Assembly: GCF_918698245.1 (NCBI RefSeq)
Contig: NZ_CAKKMS010000006.1
Span: forward strand, 62,001-126,000
Origin: Pedobacter sp. Bi126
GTDB lineage: Bacteria > Bacteroidota > Bacteroidia > Sphingobacteriales > Sphingobacteriaceae
DNA: 64,000 nucleotides
Direction: 5' to 3'
Part shown: in pieces, positions 8,600-16,049 of the stretch
Layout: the number at the start of each line of letters is the position of its first letter
Numbering within the stretch: the first letter of the stretch is position 1
Notes under the pieces: generated by a model
The model's database searches: none
The model's input: the letters and a program-made list of their open reading frames with translations, nothing else
Told to the model about the DNA's origin: nothing
Made by a program: the position numbers and the translations under genes

Positions 8600-9101
8600 A
8601 TAAGAGCCTGTTTAAATTTTATTATGAATTATTAGTATGTGAGTCTAAGGGGTTAATTTATTTCATAAAAACCAATATAAGTGACATACATAATTGATTA
8701 TTTTTTGCCAAAGCTTATCCTTGCCTCGGCTCGCCGCCGCCGAAGGGCTCTTTCTTTTTGGCATCAAAAAGAAACAAAAAATGCCGGCTGAAAATTTTTC
8801 TTTTGAAGGCAGGTGTGCGGCTAGAACAGTGCAGCCCGAAAAATTTGTTAGGCCGGATTTAAGTAGAACGAGGATACAGTGCTATGGCCTAGCTGGACGA
8901 AAATGCGAAAGTCGTTAAGATATTGATTAATAATGATTTACAAAATAACGTCAATGGTAGCGTAGTCGAAGACCTATTTTTCGATATATTAAAAGCAATC
9001 GACTCCCCTCAGTGTGACAAAAATATTAGATAAGTAAAATAATTGTATCAAATTTAGACAGTTTCTTTGTACTTGAAATATAGCTGATTTACACAAGTGG
9101 T

Positions 9102-9189
9102 CGTCACCCTGACCTGTTGCGCAGCGGAAAACTACGCAGTAAACCGAGCCTTAAGCGAGCTCACCGAAGGTAATTTATTTCAGGGTCTT
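9102..9189. repeat. Palindromic repeat copy interrupted by about 60 bases
   Basis: The left end CGTCACCCTGA and the right end ATTTATTTCAGGGTCTT are the two parts of a repeat unit like the inverted right half of the copy at 2984-3050. Here they are separated by about 60 bases that are unlike the other copies. The inserted part is GC-richer and itself contains short inverted segments. Confidence 0.6.
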
Positions 9190-9333
9190 AAACTTTAGAT
9201 GCTGCTATCTCAAGTATACTTTAAGCTTATTTCCGAAAAGAGTGCTTGTTGACTAATTTTTTTTATATTAAAAAAGTAATTTTGCATGGCATAATAAAAA
9301 TCAGCCTTTCAATCTAAACTCGATTGAAGCGGC

Positions 9334-9357
9334 ATCCCCCAATCCTTCATTGGGGAT
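9334..9357. repeat. Short hairpin repeat
   Basis: The arms ATCCCCCAAT and ATTGGGGAT flank a CCTTC loop. There is no T-tract immediately downstream, so it is more likely a dispersed repeat piece than a terminator. Confidence 0.5.
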
Positions 9358-9437
9358 ACAGCGCAAAGCGAGACTGCATGACCCGAAGAACTACTGCACA
9401 CTCATTTTCAAAAAACAATAAAAAAAAAAGGCATGAA

Positions 9438-9464
9438 AGATGCTGAACTAAATTCAGCATGACG
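9438..9464. repeat. Palindromic repeat, short copy
   Basis: AGATGCTGAACTAAATTCAG is followed by CATGACG. It is the same family as the hairpins at 2984-3050 (GCTGAA...TTCAGC followed by TGACG), present here as one half-unit. Confidence 0.7.
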
Positions 9465-9698
9465 ATAAGAAAATAAAAAACAGTTGGCAATTTCTAGATG
9501 GCAGTTTTTATATGTTTTGCGCCATTTAAAACCACCGTTACCGATCATCTTACTCATCAAAGATTTATAGAAATTAACCAGCCTTTTTTATCCAAAAAGA
9601 ACAACTTTCTGTTCAAGGTAAAAAGATAAGCTCCGGAAAAACGCGTACAATTCAAAAACCTTTGCGCTTTACCTCCTGTTTTAATATAAAAACAGCTT

Positions 9699-11243
9699 AT
9701 GAAAAACCGTACCGACCTTACGTCCGCCAGGGACGGAGAAAATGAAAGTCTATGGCAGGTTTCGCATCCCCGCCTGGAAATCAAACCGCTCAAAGAAAAT
9801 ACAATTTACGATGTAGTAATCGTTGGTGGAGGAATTACAGGTGTAACTACTGCACTTGAACTACAGCGAAAAGGTAAAAAATGTCTTTTGATGGAAGCGC
9901 AAAATCTGGGCTTCGGTACAACAGGTGGTACAAGCGCACACCTAAATACCTTTTTGGATGCCACCTATCCGGAGATCGATAGCGATTTTGGAAAAGAAGC
10001 CTCTGCCCAACTTGCGCGTGCTACAAAAGAAACAATCGAAATGATCGGCAGTAATATCAAATCGCTCGAAATCGATGCAGACTTTGAATACAAAGATGCC
10101 TTCCTCTTTTCTCAGAACGAGGAAGAGACCGAGCAGCTTAAATCCATCCTTTCCTCTTCACAGCAGGCTGGTGTTAAGGTAAGTGAAGTATTTGAAAATG
10201 GCATTGCAATCGATTTCCAACACGTATTACTATTTAAAGAGCAAGCACAATTCCATCCCATAAAATATATACTTGGCCTCGCCAGAGAATTCCTTAAACT
10301 GGGTGGAGATATCCTGGAGCATACCTTTGTTGAAAACAGTGCGTATAAAAACGATATTCACTATATTAATGCAGGAAATGTAACCGTTCAAGGCAGGAAT
10401 TTGGTATGGGCTACACACATTCCGCCTGGAATTAATATCCTGTCGCTCAGAAATGCACCTTACCGAAGTTATGTACTTGCGGCTAAACTTAAAAACGGAG
10501 ATTACCCCAACTGCCTGGCTTATGATATGCAAGAGCCTTACCACTACTTCCGAAGTCATGAAATAGATGGAGATCAATACCTGTTAATTGGTGGCGCTGA
10601 CCATAAGACGGGGCACGATGATCCGGAAAAGGCCTTTTCGGCGCTAGAGAAATATGCACTGGAAAACTTTGACATCAGCTCAATCGATTATCGGTGGTCA
10701 TCACAGTATTATGTTCCCGTAGATGGCCTGCCTTATATTGGCCAGTTTCCGGGTGGTGATGCGAACAGCTATGTAGCAACAGGTTTTAACGGGAATGGTA
10801 TGATCTTCGGCAGTCTTTCGGCAATGATCTTGACCGATTTGATATTGGGTATTGAAAACGATCTTGCGAAACTGCTCAGCCCTTCGCGATTGAAACCCGT
10901 TTCTGGTTTTATGGATTTTGTGCAGGAAAATGCAGATGTGGCCTATCATTTCGTTGCTGACCGGTTTGGAACAGAAATTATCCAGTCTACAAAAGAATTA
11001 AACAACGATGAAGGCAAAATAGTAGAATTAGATGGCAAAAAGCTCGCTTTATATAAAGATACAAACGGCAAGGCTATCGCTTTAAGCCCTGTGTGCACAC
11101 ATGCCGGTTGCATTGTTAACTGGAACGCCAGTGAAAAGAGCTGGGACTGCCCTTGTCATGGAGGAAGATATGCTACTGATGGTAAAGTGCTTACCGGGCC
11201 ACCAAGGAAAGCGTTGGAGAGAATAGAAATCCATAAGACTTAA
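9699..11243 (+). CDS. FAD-dependent oxidoreductase with C-terminal Rieske [2Fe-2S] domain
   Basis: The 514-residue protein starts with a DAO-type FAD domain: the dinucleotide-binding motif VVIVGGGITGVTTALEL lies near residues 39-55, and a C-terminal FAD contact YVATGFNGNGM lies further on. It is fused to a bc1-type Rieske domain. The cluster ligands are visible as Cys466 and His468 in CTHAGC and Cys484 and His487 in CPCHGG; Cys471 and Cys486 fit the extra disulphide of this subtype. No signal peptide is seen, so it is cytoplasmic. The combination suggests an amine- or amino-acid-type oxidase whose flavin exchanges electrons with the cluster; the substrate is unknown. Confidence 0.93.
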   Translation: MKNRTDLTSARDGENESLWQVSHPRLEIKPLKENTIYDVVIVGGGITGVTTALELQRKGKKCLLMEAQNLGFGTTGGTSAHLNTFLDATYPEIDSDFGKEASAQLARATKETIEMIGSNIKSLEIDADFEYKDAFLFSQNEEETEQLKSILSSSQQAGVKVSEVFENGIAIDFQHVLLFKEQAQFHPIKYILGLAREFLKLGGDILEHTFVENSAYKNDIHYINAGNVTVQGRNLVWATHIPPGINILSLRNAPYRSYVLAAKLKNGDYPNCLAYDMQEPYHYFRSHEIDGDQYLLIGGADHKTGHDDPEKAFSALEKYALENFDISSIDYRWSSQYYVPVDGLPYIGQFPGGDANSYVATGFNGNGMIFGSLSAMILTDLILGIENDLAKLLSPSRLKPVSGFMDFVQENADVAYHFVADRFGTEIIQSTKELNNDEGKIVELDGKKLALYKDTNGKAIALSPVCTHAGCIVNWNASEKSWDCPCHGGRYATDGKVLTGPPRKALERIEIHKT

Positions 11244-11353
11244 CAAGCCTGATAAAATAAGCTCAGGTATAAATCAAGATTTGGACCGTTACAAAGGGCG
11301 ACTAAAAAAGATCAATGTCCAAACAAATCCATCAACATTAGGGTTGTAATTTT

Positions 11354-11635
11354 ATGGTTCCATTTAATATTCAGATCGATCATGGTGATGATAAAATAAC
11401 CCTGACCATTATTCCAAAGGAAGATTATTATATAATCGTTTATTTTGGCGGTATCCTTGGTGCCATCAGAAAAATGGAGCTGGACTGGATACTGCTCCAA
11501 CAGGAAGAGATTGATCCTGGAATGCTAGCATATTTCGACCATAAACTGAATTCAGAAGTGGCACAGGTCTCATTAGGTATTCATGAAATTAACCTCATTG
11601 CGGGCGAAATTGAAAATCACCTTGTAAATCAGTGA
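11354..11635 (+). CDS. Hypothetical protein, 93 aa
   Basis: This is a small acidic soluble protein with alternating hydrophobic strands (NIQIDHGDDKITLTIIPKED, YYIIVYFGGILGAI) and a helical C-terminus. There is no signal peptide, and I recognise no family. The gene has its own ATG and stands between the Rieske fusion and the PncC-type gene on the same strand. Its regular composition supports a real gene. Confidence 0.7.
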   Translation: MVPFNIQIDHGDDKITLTIIPKEDYYIIVYFGGILGAIRKMELDWILLQQEEIDPGMLAYFDHKLNSEVAQVSLGIHEINLIAGEIENHLVNQ

Positions 11636-11824
11636 TAATAGAAGCTTTGGCCAGATCCTCATTTTGTTTATCACAAAAGCTCCGTTCTAACCCCAGGCTA
11701 CTCAAAACCATTTATCCATAAGGGTTGTTATTTAGGCCAAGAGACCTCCGCACTACCAGCACCAGGATTTGCAAACACCTGCAAACGGGTCTGTTAATGT
11801 AGTGGCCAAAATAAGATTTTTATA

Positions 11825-12313
11825 ATGGACAACAAGATGAAAAATGTAGGCAAAATGCTTATTGCCAGAAACCTCACCATTGCTTTTGCTGAAAGTGCAA
11901 CCGCAGGCCGGCTTTCAGCGGATTTTTCGATGATAGAAGATGCGGGTAAATTCCTTAAAGGAGGTATTACCTGTTATGATGCCTGTTTAAAAGAAGATCT
12001 TTTACAGGTTGACGCCTCGCTGATCAAGACCTATACCCCTGAATCAATGGAGGTTACGAAGACCATAACCCTGGGACTCTCGAAATTGATAGCTGCAGAC
12101 ATCCATATCGGCATCACCGGACTTGCAGCTCCCGGGGGAAGTGAAACCGAGGAAAAACCGGTAGGCACCATGTTTATTTACGCTACGCACCATAACGAAC
12201 TGGCTTTTTCAGAAAGGCTTAACTTTACCGGCAGTCGTGAGGAAATTGTTGCAGCAACAGTACTGACTTGCGCAACCATGTTAGAAGATTACCTCACTTC
12301 AGCGGATAACTAA
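11825..12313 (+). CDS. pncC: CinA C-terminal-family / nicotinamide-nucleotide amidohydrolase
   Basis: The 162-residue protein corresponds to the stand-alone CinA C-terminal domain (PncC), which deamidates nicotinamide mononucleotide to nicotinate mononucleotide in NAD recycling. The core elements are present: FAESATAGRL with the catalytic Ser24, GGITCYDACLK with Lys56 at the dyad position, GITGLAAPGG and KPVGTMFIYA. The usual ESCTGG reads ESATAG here, a mild variation. A second ATG at 11837 is possible. It is followed after 9 bases by a membrane-protein gene. The symbol is given by family; activity is untested. Confidence 0.85.
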   Translation: MDNKMKNVGKMLIARNLTIAFAESATAGRLSADFSMIEDAGKFLKGGITCYDACLKEDLLQVDASLIKTYTPESMEVTKTITLGLSKLIAADIHIGITGLAAPGGSETEEKPVGTMFIYATHHNELAFSERLNFTGSREEIVAATVLTCATMLEDYLTSADN

Positions 12314-12322
12314 CAAATAGAT

Positions 12323-13000
12323 ATGAAAGCAAAGAAAGTATTTCCAAAAAAGACCTGGTTGTACCGAAATGGGCTCTCCATAACCTTTATCAGCCTATTT
12401 GTTTTTACACTCCTGGCACAGGCGATTACCGGCTGGAAAGAACACAATAGTGAACTCAGCGACGAGGGAGCTTCTCCGATCTCTTTTAATAATTACCTTC
12501 ATACCGGGCATTTTATTTCTGCCACTTTCGAAAATTTTGAAAGCGAATTTCTGCAAATGGTTCTTTATGTGCTGCTAACCGTAAAATTGCGTCAGATCGG
12601 TTCGGCTGAGTCTAAAAAACTTGATGAAGAAGAAGAGGTAGACCGCGAGCCTGTTGCCTCGGAGCGTGCCCCATGGCCTGTACGCCAGGGCGGGCTGATC
12701 TTGAAGCTGTACTCCAACTCGCTTTCTATTGCTTTTAGCATACTTTTTCTGTTAAGCTGGTACCTCCATTTTTATGGTAGCTGGCGAGATCACAACGCTG
12801 AGCAAATATTAAAAGGTAAAGCAACAGATACCATGACCGCCTATCTTGGCCAGGCCAACTTTTGGTTCGAGACCTTTCAAAACTGGCAAAGTGAGTTCCT
12901 TTCAGTAGCTGCTATTGTGGTATTTACCATTTTCTTAAGACAGAAAGGCTCTCCAGAATCTAAACCGGTAGATGCGCCGCATATGGAAACGGGAAAATAA
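12323..13000 (+). CDS. DUF6766-like four-helix membrane protein with internal duplication
   Basis: The 225-residue protein has four predicted transmembrane helices in two repeated halves. Each half reads LYxNxLSIxF, one helix, GWKEHN or SWRDHN, an amphipathic stretch ending ExFExFxSEFL or ExFQNWQSEFL, a second helix, then LRQxGSxESK. The halves are joined by a charged linker (LDEEEEVDREPVASERAP). This pattern fits a family named DUF6766 in my memory, for which no function is known. It is 9 bases downstream of the PncC-type gene. Confidence 0.82.
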   Translation: MKAKKVFPKKTWLYRNGLSITFISLFVFTLLAQAITGWKEHNSELSDEGASPISFNNYLHTGHFISATFENFESEFLQMVLYVLLTVKLRQIGSAESKKLDEEEEVDREPVASERAPWPVRQGGLILKLYSNSLSIAFSILFLLSWYLHFYGSWRDHNAEQILKGKATDTMTAYLGQANFWFETFQNWQSEFLSVAAIVVFTIFLRQKGSPESKPVDAPHMETGK

Positions 13001-13026
13001 AAAGATCAGAAATATTAAAATTGACC

Positions 13027-13824
13027 ATGATGGATAGATTGGTACAGGCCATTATTGAAAGCCCAAAAGGCAGTCGCCAGAAATTTGATTATGAACCCAA
13101 GAGCAATATTTTTATCCTGAGCAAATTATTGCCTGCGGGGATGGTGTTTCCTTTTGATTTTGGCTTTTTACCCGGAACTGTAGGAGAAGACGGTGATCCC
13201 CTTGATATCGTGGTCATCTCCGAACTCAAAAATTTTACAGGCTGTGCGGTAGAATGCAGGATAATTGGAGGGATAAAGGCTCAACAGCGCGAGCGGAATG
13301 GAAAAACAATACGTAACGATCGTTTTATCGCGATAGCTAACATAAGTACAGCATACGCAAAAATAAATTCATTAAAGGATCTCCCATCGGGGTTATTGAC
13401 GGCTATAGAAGAATTTTTTGTAAACTACAATAAACAAGCTGAAAAGTCTTTTGATATACTCGGGCATATCCAAACTGATCAGGCCTTCAAACTGATCGAG
13501 AAAAGCTATGGAAAAAATCCTGATAAACAGAAACTCATCCAATTGTTTCTGCCCTTTACAGACCTTCCTTCTGCTGATACAAGACTAAAAACACTCGAGC
13601 AGCTCCTGATAAAAAAATTCGGTGGGCTTAGTATCTATGCACACCAACCCGTGTTAGGTAAATGGCAGGACCAGACAAGGCTGGAAAAAGATAAAATGAT
13701 TGTGTTTGAAGTTATGGTAGCATTATTTGATAAAGAATTTTGGAAAGCCATCAAAAGTAAACTCGAAAAACAGTTTCATCAAAAAGAAATACTGATCAGA
13801 GTATTTGATATTGCGGTTATCTGA
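13027..13824 (+). CDS. Inorganic pyrophosphatase-like protein with C-terminal extension
   Basis: The N-terminal 160 residues resemble family I soluble pyrophosphatases: RQKFDYEPKSNIF, the YP-type strand VFPFDFGFLPGT and the signature DGDPLDI at residues 55-61. The second metal/substrate element (D-x4-D-x-K in E. coli) appears altered, reading GKTIRNDRFIAI, so activity is uncertain. A further 100 residues follow, including KKFGGLSIYAHQPVLGKW and LEKQFHQKEILIRVFDI. That tail looks like a separate small domain seen on its own in other bacteria (from memory, unnamed). The ATG at 13027 is chosen over a TTG at 13021. No signal peptide is seen. Confidence 0.82.
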   Translation: MMDRLVQAIIESPKGSRQKFDYEPKSNIFILSKLLPAGMVFPFDFGFLPGTVGEDGDPLDIVVISELKNFTGCAVECRIIGGIKAQQRERNGKTIRNDRFIAIANISTAYAKINSLKDLPSGLLTAIEEFFVNYNKQAEKSFDILGHIQTDQAFKLIEKSYGKNPDKQKLIQLFLPFTDLPSADTRLKTLEQLLIKKFGGLSIYAHQPVLGKWQDQTRLEKDKMIVFEVMVALFDKEFWKAIKSKLEKQFHQKEILIRVFDIAVI

Positions 13825-13923
13825 AGTACTGAATACATCAGGGCGCGCTTAAAATGAAATACATAAAACCATTTGAAATTCCAACCTGTTCTATAGACAT
13901 CAAAAACCTATTAAAATATAATT

Positions 13924-14481
13924 ATGGCAACTACAAAAACAGCGGGCAACAAAGCCTCAAAGTCTACATCTAAAACAGGAAAAATAGAAAATTCTGAATT
14001 CCATGATTTTTTTATTGATGAATTAAAGGATATTTATTGGGCAGAAAAACACCTTGCTAAAGCGCTTCCAAAAATGCAGAAAGCGGCCACCAGCCCTGAG
14101 CTTGCAGCTGCTTTTGAAAAGCACACAACTGAAACCCAACAACATGTGACTACACTGGAAGAAGTTTTTGGACTTTTAGGTGAAAAACCAGCGGCTAAAA
14201 AGTGTGATGCAATGGCAGGTTTACTGGAAGAGGCCGATGGAATTATCGCTGATACCGACAAAGGTACGATGATAAGAGATGCAGGACTTATCCTGGCGGC
14301 TCAAAAAGTGGAACATTATGAAATTGCAACCTATGGTACCCTTAGGGTGTTTGCCGAAAATATCGGACACACGGACATTGCCGAACTGCTTTCTCAGACC
14401 CTTGAAAATGAAAAGGCAACCGATGTAGCACTCACCGAGATTGCTGTCAATGCGGTTAATGAAGAGGCCGTTGCAGAATAA
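13924..14481 (+). CDS. YciE/YciF-type ferritin-like protein (DUF892)
   Basis: The 185-residue protein has a low-complexity basic N-terminus (TKTAGNKASKSTSKTGK) and then a four-helix DUF892 domain. The domain begins FHDFFIDELKDIYWAEKHLAKALPKM, with repeated Glu and His residues that can bind metal (EKHTTETQQHVTTLEEVF, KVEHYEIATYGTL). YciF-family proteins are linked to stress responses; the exact function is not established. It is cytoplasmic. The gene is monocistronic and followed by a strong hairpin. Confidence 0.9.
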   Translation: MATTKTAGNKASKSTSKTGKIENSEFHDFFIDELKDIYWAEKHLAKALPKMQKAATSPELAAAFEKHTTETQQHVTTLEEVFGLLGEKPAAKKCDAMAGLLEEADGIIADTDKGTMIRDAGLILAAQKVEHYEIATYGTLRVFAENIGHTDIAELLSQTLENEKATDVALTEIAVNAVNEEAVAE

Positions 14482-14550
14482 AAAGAGTGTGTATCATAAA
14501 CGTAATTTCACCTCAGATGCTGTCATGTTGTCTAAAGGACTCCTATGAAT

Positions 14551-14591
14551 GGCCTGCTTAAACACCTTTAAGGGTATTTAAACAGGCCTTT
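14551..14591 (+). terminator. Long imperfect hairpin, probable terminator of the DUF892 gene
   Basis: The left arm GGCCTGCTTAAACACC and the right arm GGGTATTTAAACAGGCC form a long stem with a few mismatches and a short loop. Only three T residues follow, so it could also be part of the repeat cluster that starts at 14,628. Confidence 0.45.
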
Positions 14592-14627
14592 CGACAGGCT
14601 ATCAATGACAGACTCCAATAGAGTAGT

Positions 14628-14774
14628 CGTCATTGCGAGGAACGAAGATAACCGAACGATTGAGCTCATGAATGCCTTTAAAAACAACGGCACAAATGAA
14701 TAATCTTAATGCGCACGCTGGTAGCGATCGTTGTAAGATTGCTTCGTCGGCTGAAAAGCCTTCTCGCAATGACG
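14628..14774. repeat. 147-base palindromic repeat (CGTCATTGCGAGG type)
   Basis: The ends CGTCATTGCGAGGAACGAAG and TTCTCGCAATGACG are inverted. The inner part contains AATCTTAATGCGCACGCTGG and then GTAGCGATCGTTGTAAGATT, which is shared nearly base for base with the copy at 24,452-24,500. The part around 14,666-14,707 (TCATGAATGCC...ATGAATAATCTTAA) is instead shared with the copy at 62,908-63,025. It sits immediately upstream of the first xylan-locus gene. Confidence 0.85.
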
Positions 14775-14868
14775 ATCCTTGGAAGCTTATCCACTGCGAA
14801 AGAAATCTATCAGATCACATCCATCCAACAATAACGGACATATAAGCGTTATTTATTATGCAAATGAT

Positions 14869-15750
14869 ATGATCAACACAGGAAATCCAATATTCAGCCA
14901 CAAATTTACTTCTGATCCAACCGTTTTGTTATACGATCAGAAAGTATATTTATACACAGGGCACGATGAAGCACCGCCAGGTGTACAAAGCTACATCATG
15001 CGCAACTGGCTCTGCTTTTCTTCTGCTGACCTGATCAACTGGGAAGAACATCTGATACCATTACAGGCACAGGATTTTAGTTGGGCTAGCGGGGATGCAT
15101 TTGCATCCTGTGTAATTTTTAACAAACAGCAATTTTATTGGTTTGCTGCAGTATCCCATCGCGACATACCAGGCAAAGCAATTGCACTTGGAATATCAGA
15201 AACACCTACGGGTCCTTTCCGTGATGCAATCGGATCGGCACTCATCACGGGGAATGATATTCCTTCCGACAAAAATCCGATGGCAAACCTTGATCCTTCC
15301 GTAATCATTGACACAGACGGGCAGGCTTATATCTTCTGGGGTAACCAACAGTGTTATTTCGCTAAATTAAGTGACGATATGCTCGGCCTGCAGGGCAAAA
15401 TCGAAACGATTGAGCTACCTGGTTTCTCTGAAGGTGCTCATGTTTTTAAACGCAACAACTGGTATTACCTAACTTACGGTTATGGCAATCCGGAAAAGGT
15501 AGCCTATGCCATGAGCCCCAGCATACATGGGCCGTGGATATTTAAAGGAATATTGAATGAGCTGGCTGGAAACTGCGAAACAAACCGTCCTGCCATTGTC
15601 GAATTCAAAGGAAAAAACTACTTCTTTTATCATAACGGTGCATTAAAAGGCGGAGGCAGTCACAGGCGTTCGGTCTGCGTGGATTATCTTTATTATAATC
15701 CAAATGGGACAATCAAGCGGGTGCTAATGACCAGCGAAGGATTATGCTAG
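14869..15750 (+). CDS. GH43 glycoside hydrolase, no signal peptide
   Basis: The 293-residue single-domain GH43 five-bladed beta-propeller has all three family carboxylates: Asp16 (base, KFTSDPTVL), Asp142 (pKa modulator, NLDPSVIID) and Glu188 (acid, GFSEGAHVF). GH43 enzymes are inverting beta-xylosidases or alpha-arabinofuranosidases. I chose the ATG at 14869; a TTG 90 bases upstream would add sequence derived from the neighbouring repeat. No signal peptide is visible, so unlike the other GH43 enzymes here it should act in the cytoplasm, on imported xylo- or arabino-oligosaccharides. The GH10 operon starts 300 bases downstream with its own promoter. Confidence 0.88.
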   Translation: MINTGNPIFSHKFTSDPTVLLYDQKVYLYTGHDEAPPGVQSYIMRNWLCFSSADLINWEEHLIPLQAQDFSWASGDAFASCVIFNKQQFYWFAAVSHRDIPGKAIALGISETPTGPFRDAIGSALITGNDIPSDKNPMANLDPSVIIDTDGQAYIFWGNQQCYFAKLSDDMLGLQGKIETIELPGFSEGAHVFKRNNWYYLTYGYGNPEKVAYAMSPSIHGPWIFKGILNELAGNCETNRPAIVEFKGKNYFFYHNGALKGGGSHRRSVCVDYLYYNPNGTIKRVLMTSEGLC

Positions 15751-15817
15751 CGCTCCCTGGCCAAAGCCGGCAATTTTCACGGAAATATCCCCCCTACTAC
15801 TTTCATATTAATGCTCT

Positions 15818-15837
15818 ATTTGACCTAGATGTCAAAT
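15818..15837. promoter_or_regulatory. Palindrome ATTTGAC-N6-GTCAAAT upstream of the GH10 operon
   Basis: This is a perfect 7-base inverted repeat with a 6-base spacer (CTAGAT), about 180 bases upstream of the promoter-like box of the GH10 operon. No T-tract follows, so it is not a terminator. It could be a dimer-binding operator, but nothing else supports this. Confidence 0.3.
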
Positions 15838-15964
15838 CTGGCCAACAAAAACACCATCCTAATACACTTCAGCAATGATTTGCGGTTCTAATCCAGATCG
15901 CTGCAATTGTATTTACAGGAGAAGCGTGAAACAAACAAGTGCTACAAAAAAACACCCGATTATT

Positions 15965-16027
15965 CAAATGTACTAGTAAAAATGACGAAATAAACTATTC
16001 CCATAGCCACAATCCGAATAATTTAGC
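15965..16027 (+). promoter_or_regulatory. Promoter of the GH10 operon with conserved activator-site candidate
   Basis: A 30-base element at 15965-15994 (starting CAAATGTACTAGTAAAAATG) is 28/30 identical to 26342-26371 upstream of the GH43-CBM6 gene. In both places exactly 24 bases separate it from the box AATAATTTAGC (TAATTTAG at 16019-16026), which resembles the Bacteroidota -7 consensus TAnnTTTG. The -33 position here reads TTC, weak for TTG, which would fit an activator-dependent promoter. The start codon is at 16050. Assignment to the hybrid regulator at 29740-33882 is inference. Confidence 0.65.
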
Positions 16028-16049
16028 CTACTGATCATCAAACCAGATT

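Larger units (their letters stand above)
8600..9698. other. Gene-free stretch rich in dispersed repeats
   Basis: No convincing gene was found in these 1.1 kb. The stretch contains an interrupted palindromic repeat (9102-9189), a perfect-looking hairpin (9334-9357) and a short palindromic repeat (9438-9464). Around 8940-9010 there is a segment with GTAGTCGAAGACC that resembles, in inverted form, the CTTCGACTACGC segment near 63,100. An open frame at 8694-8918 translates to a low-complexity, non-protein-like product and was rejected. Confidence 0.6.

Noticed and set aside
8694..8918. Open frame of 74 codons on the plus strand
   Set aside because: The translation is a patchwork without protein-like pattern, overlaps repeat-rich DNA and lacks a plausible start context; it looks like non-coding spacer.
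14628..14774. Clustered repeats considered as a CRISPR array
   Set aside because: There are no regularly spaced short direct repeats with unique spacers and no cas genes in the window; these are single palindromic units.
14779..14868. TTG start adding 30 residues to the signal-less GH43
   Set aside because: The added sequence comes from the flank of a palindromic repeat and shows neither a signal peptide nor GH43 similarity.
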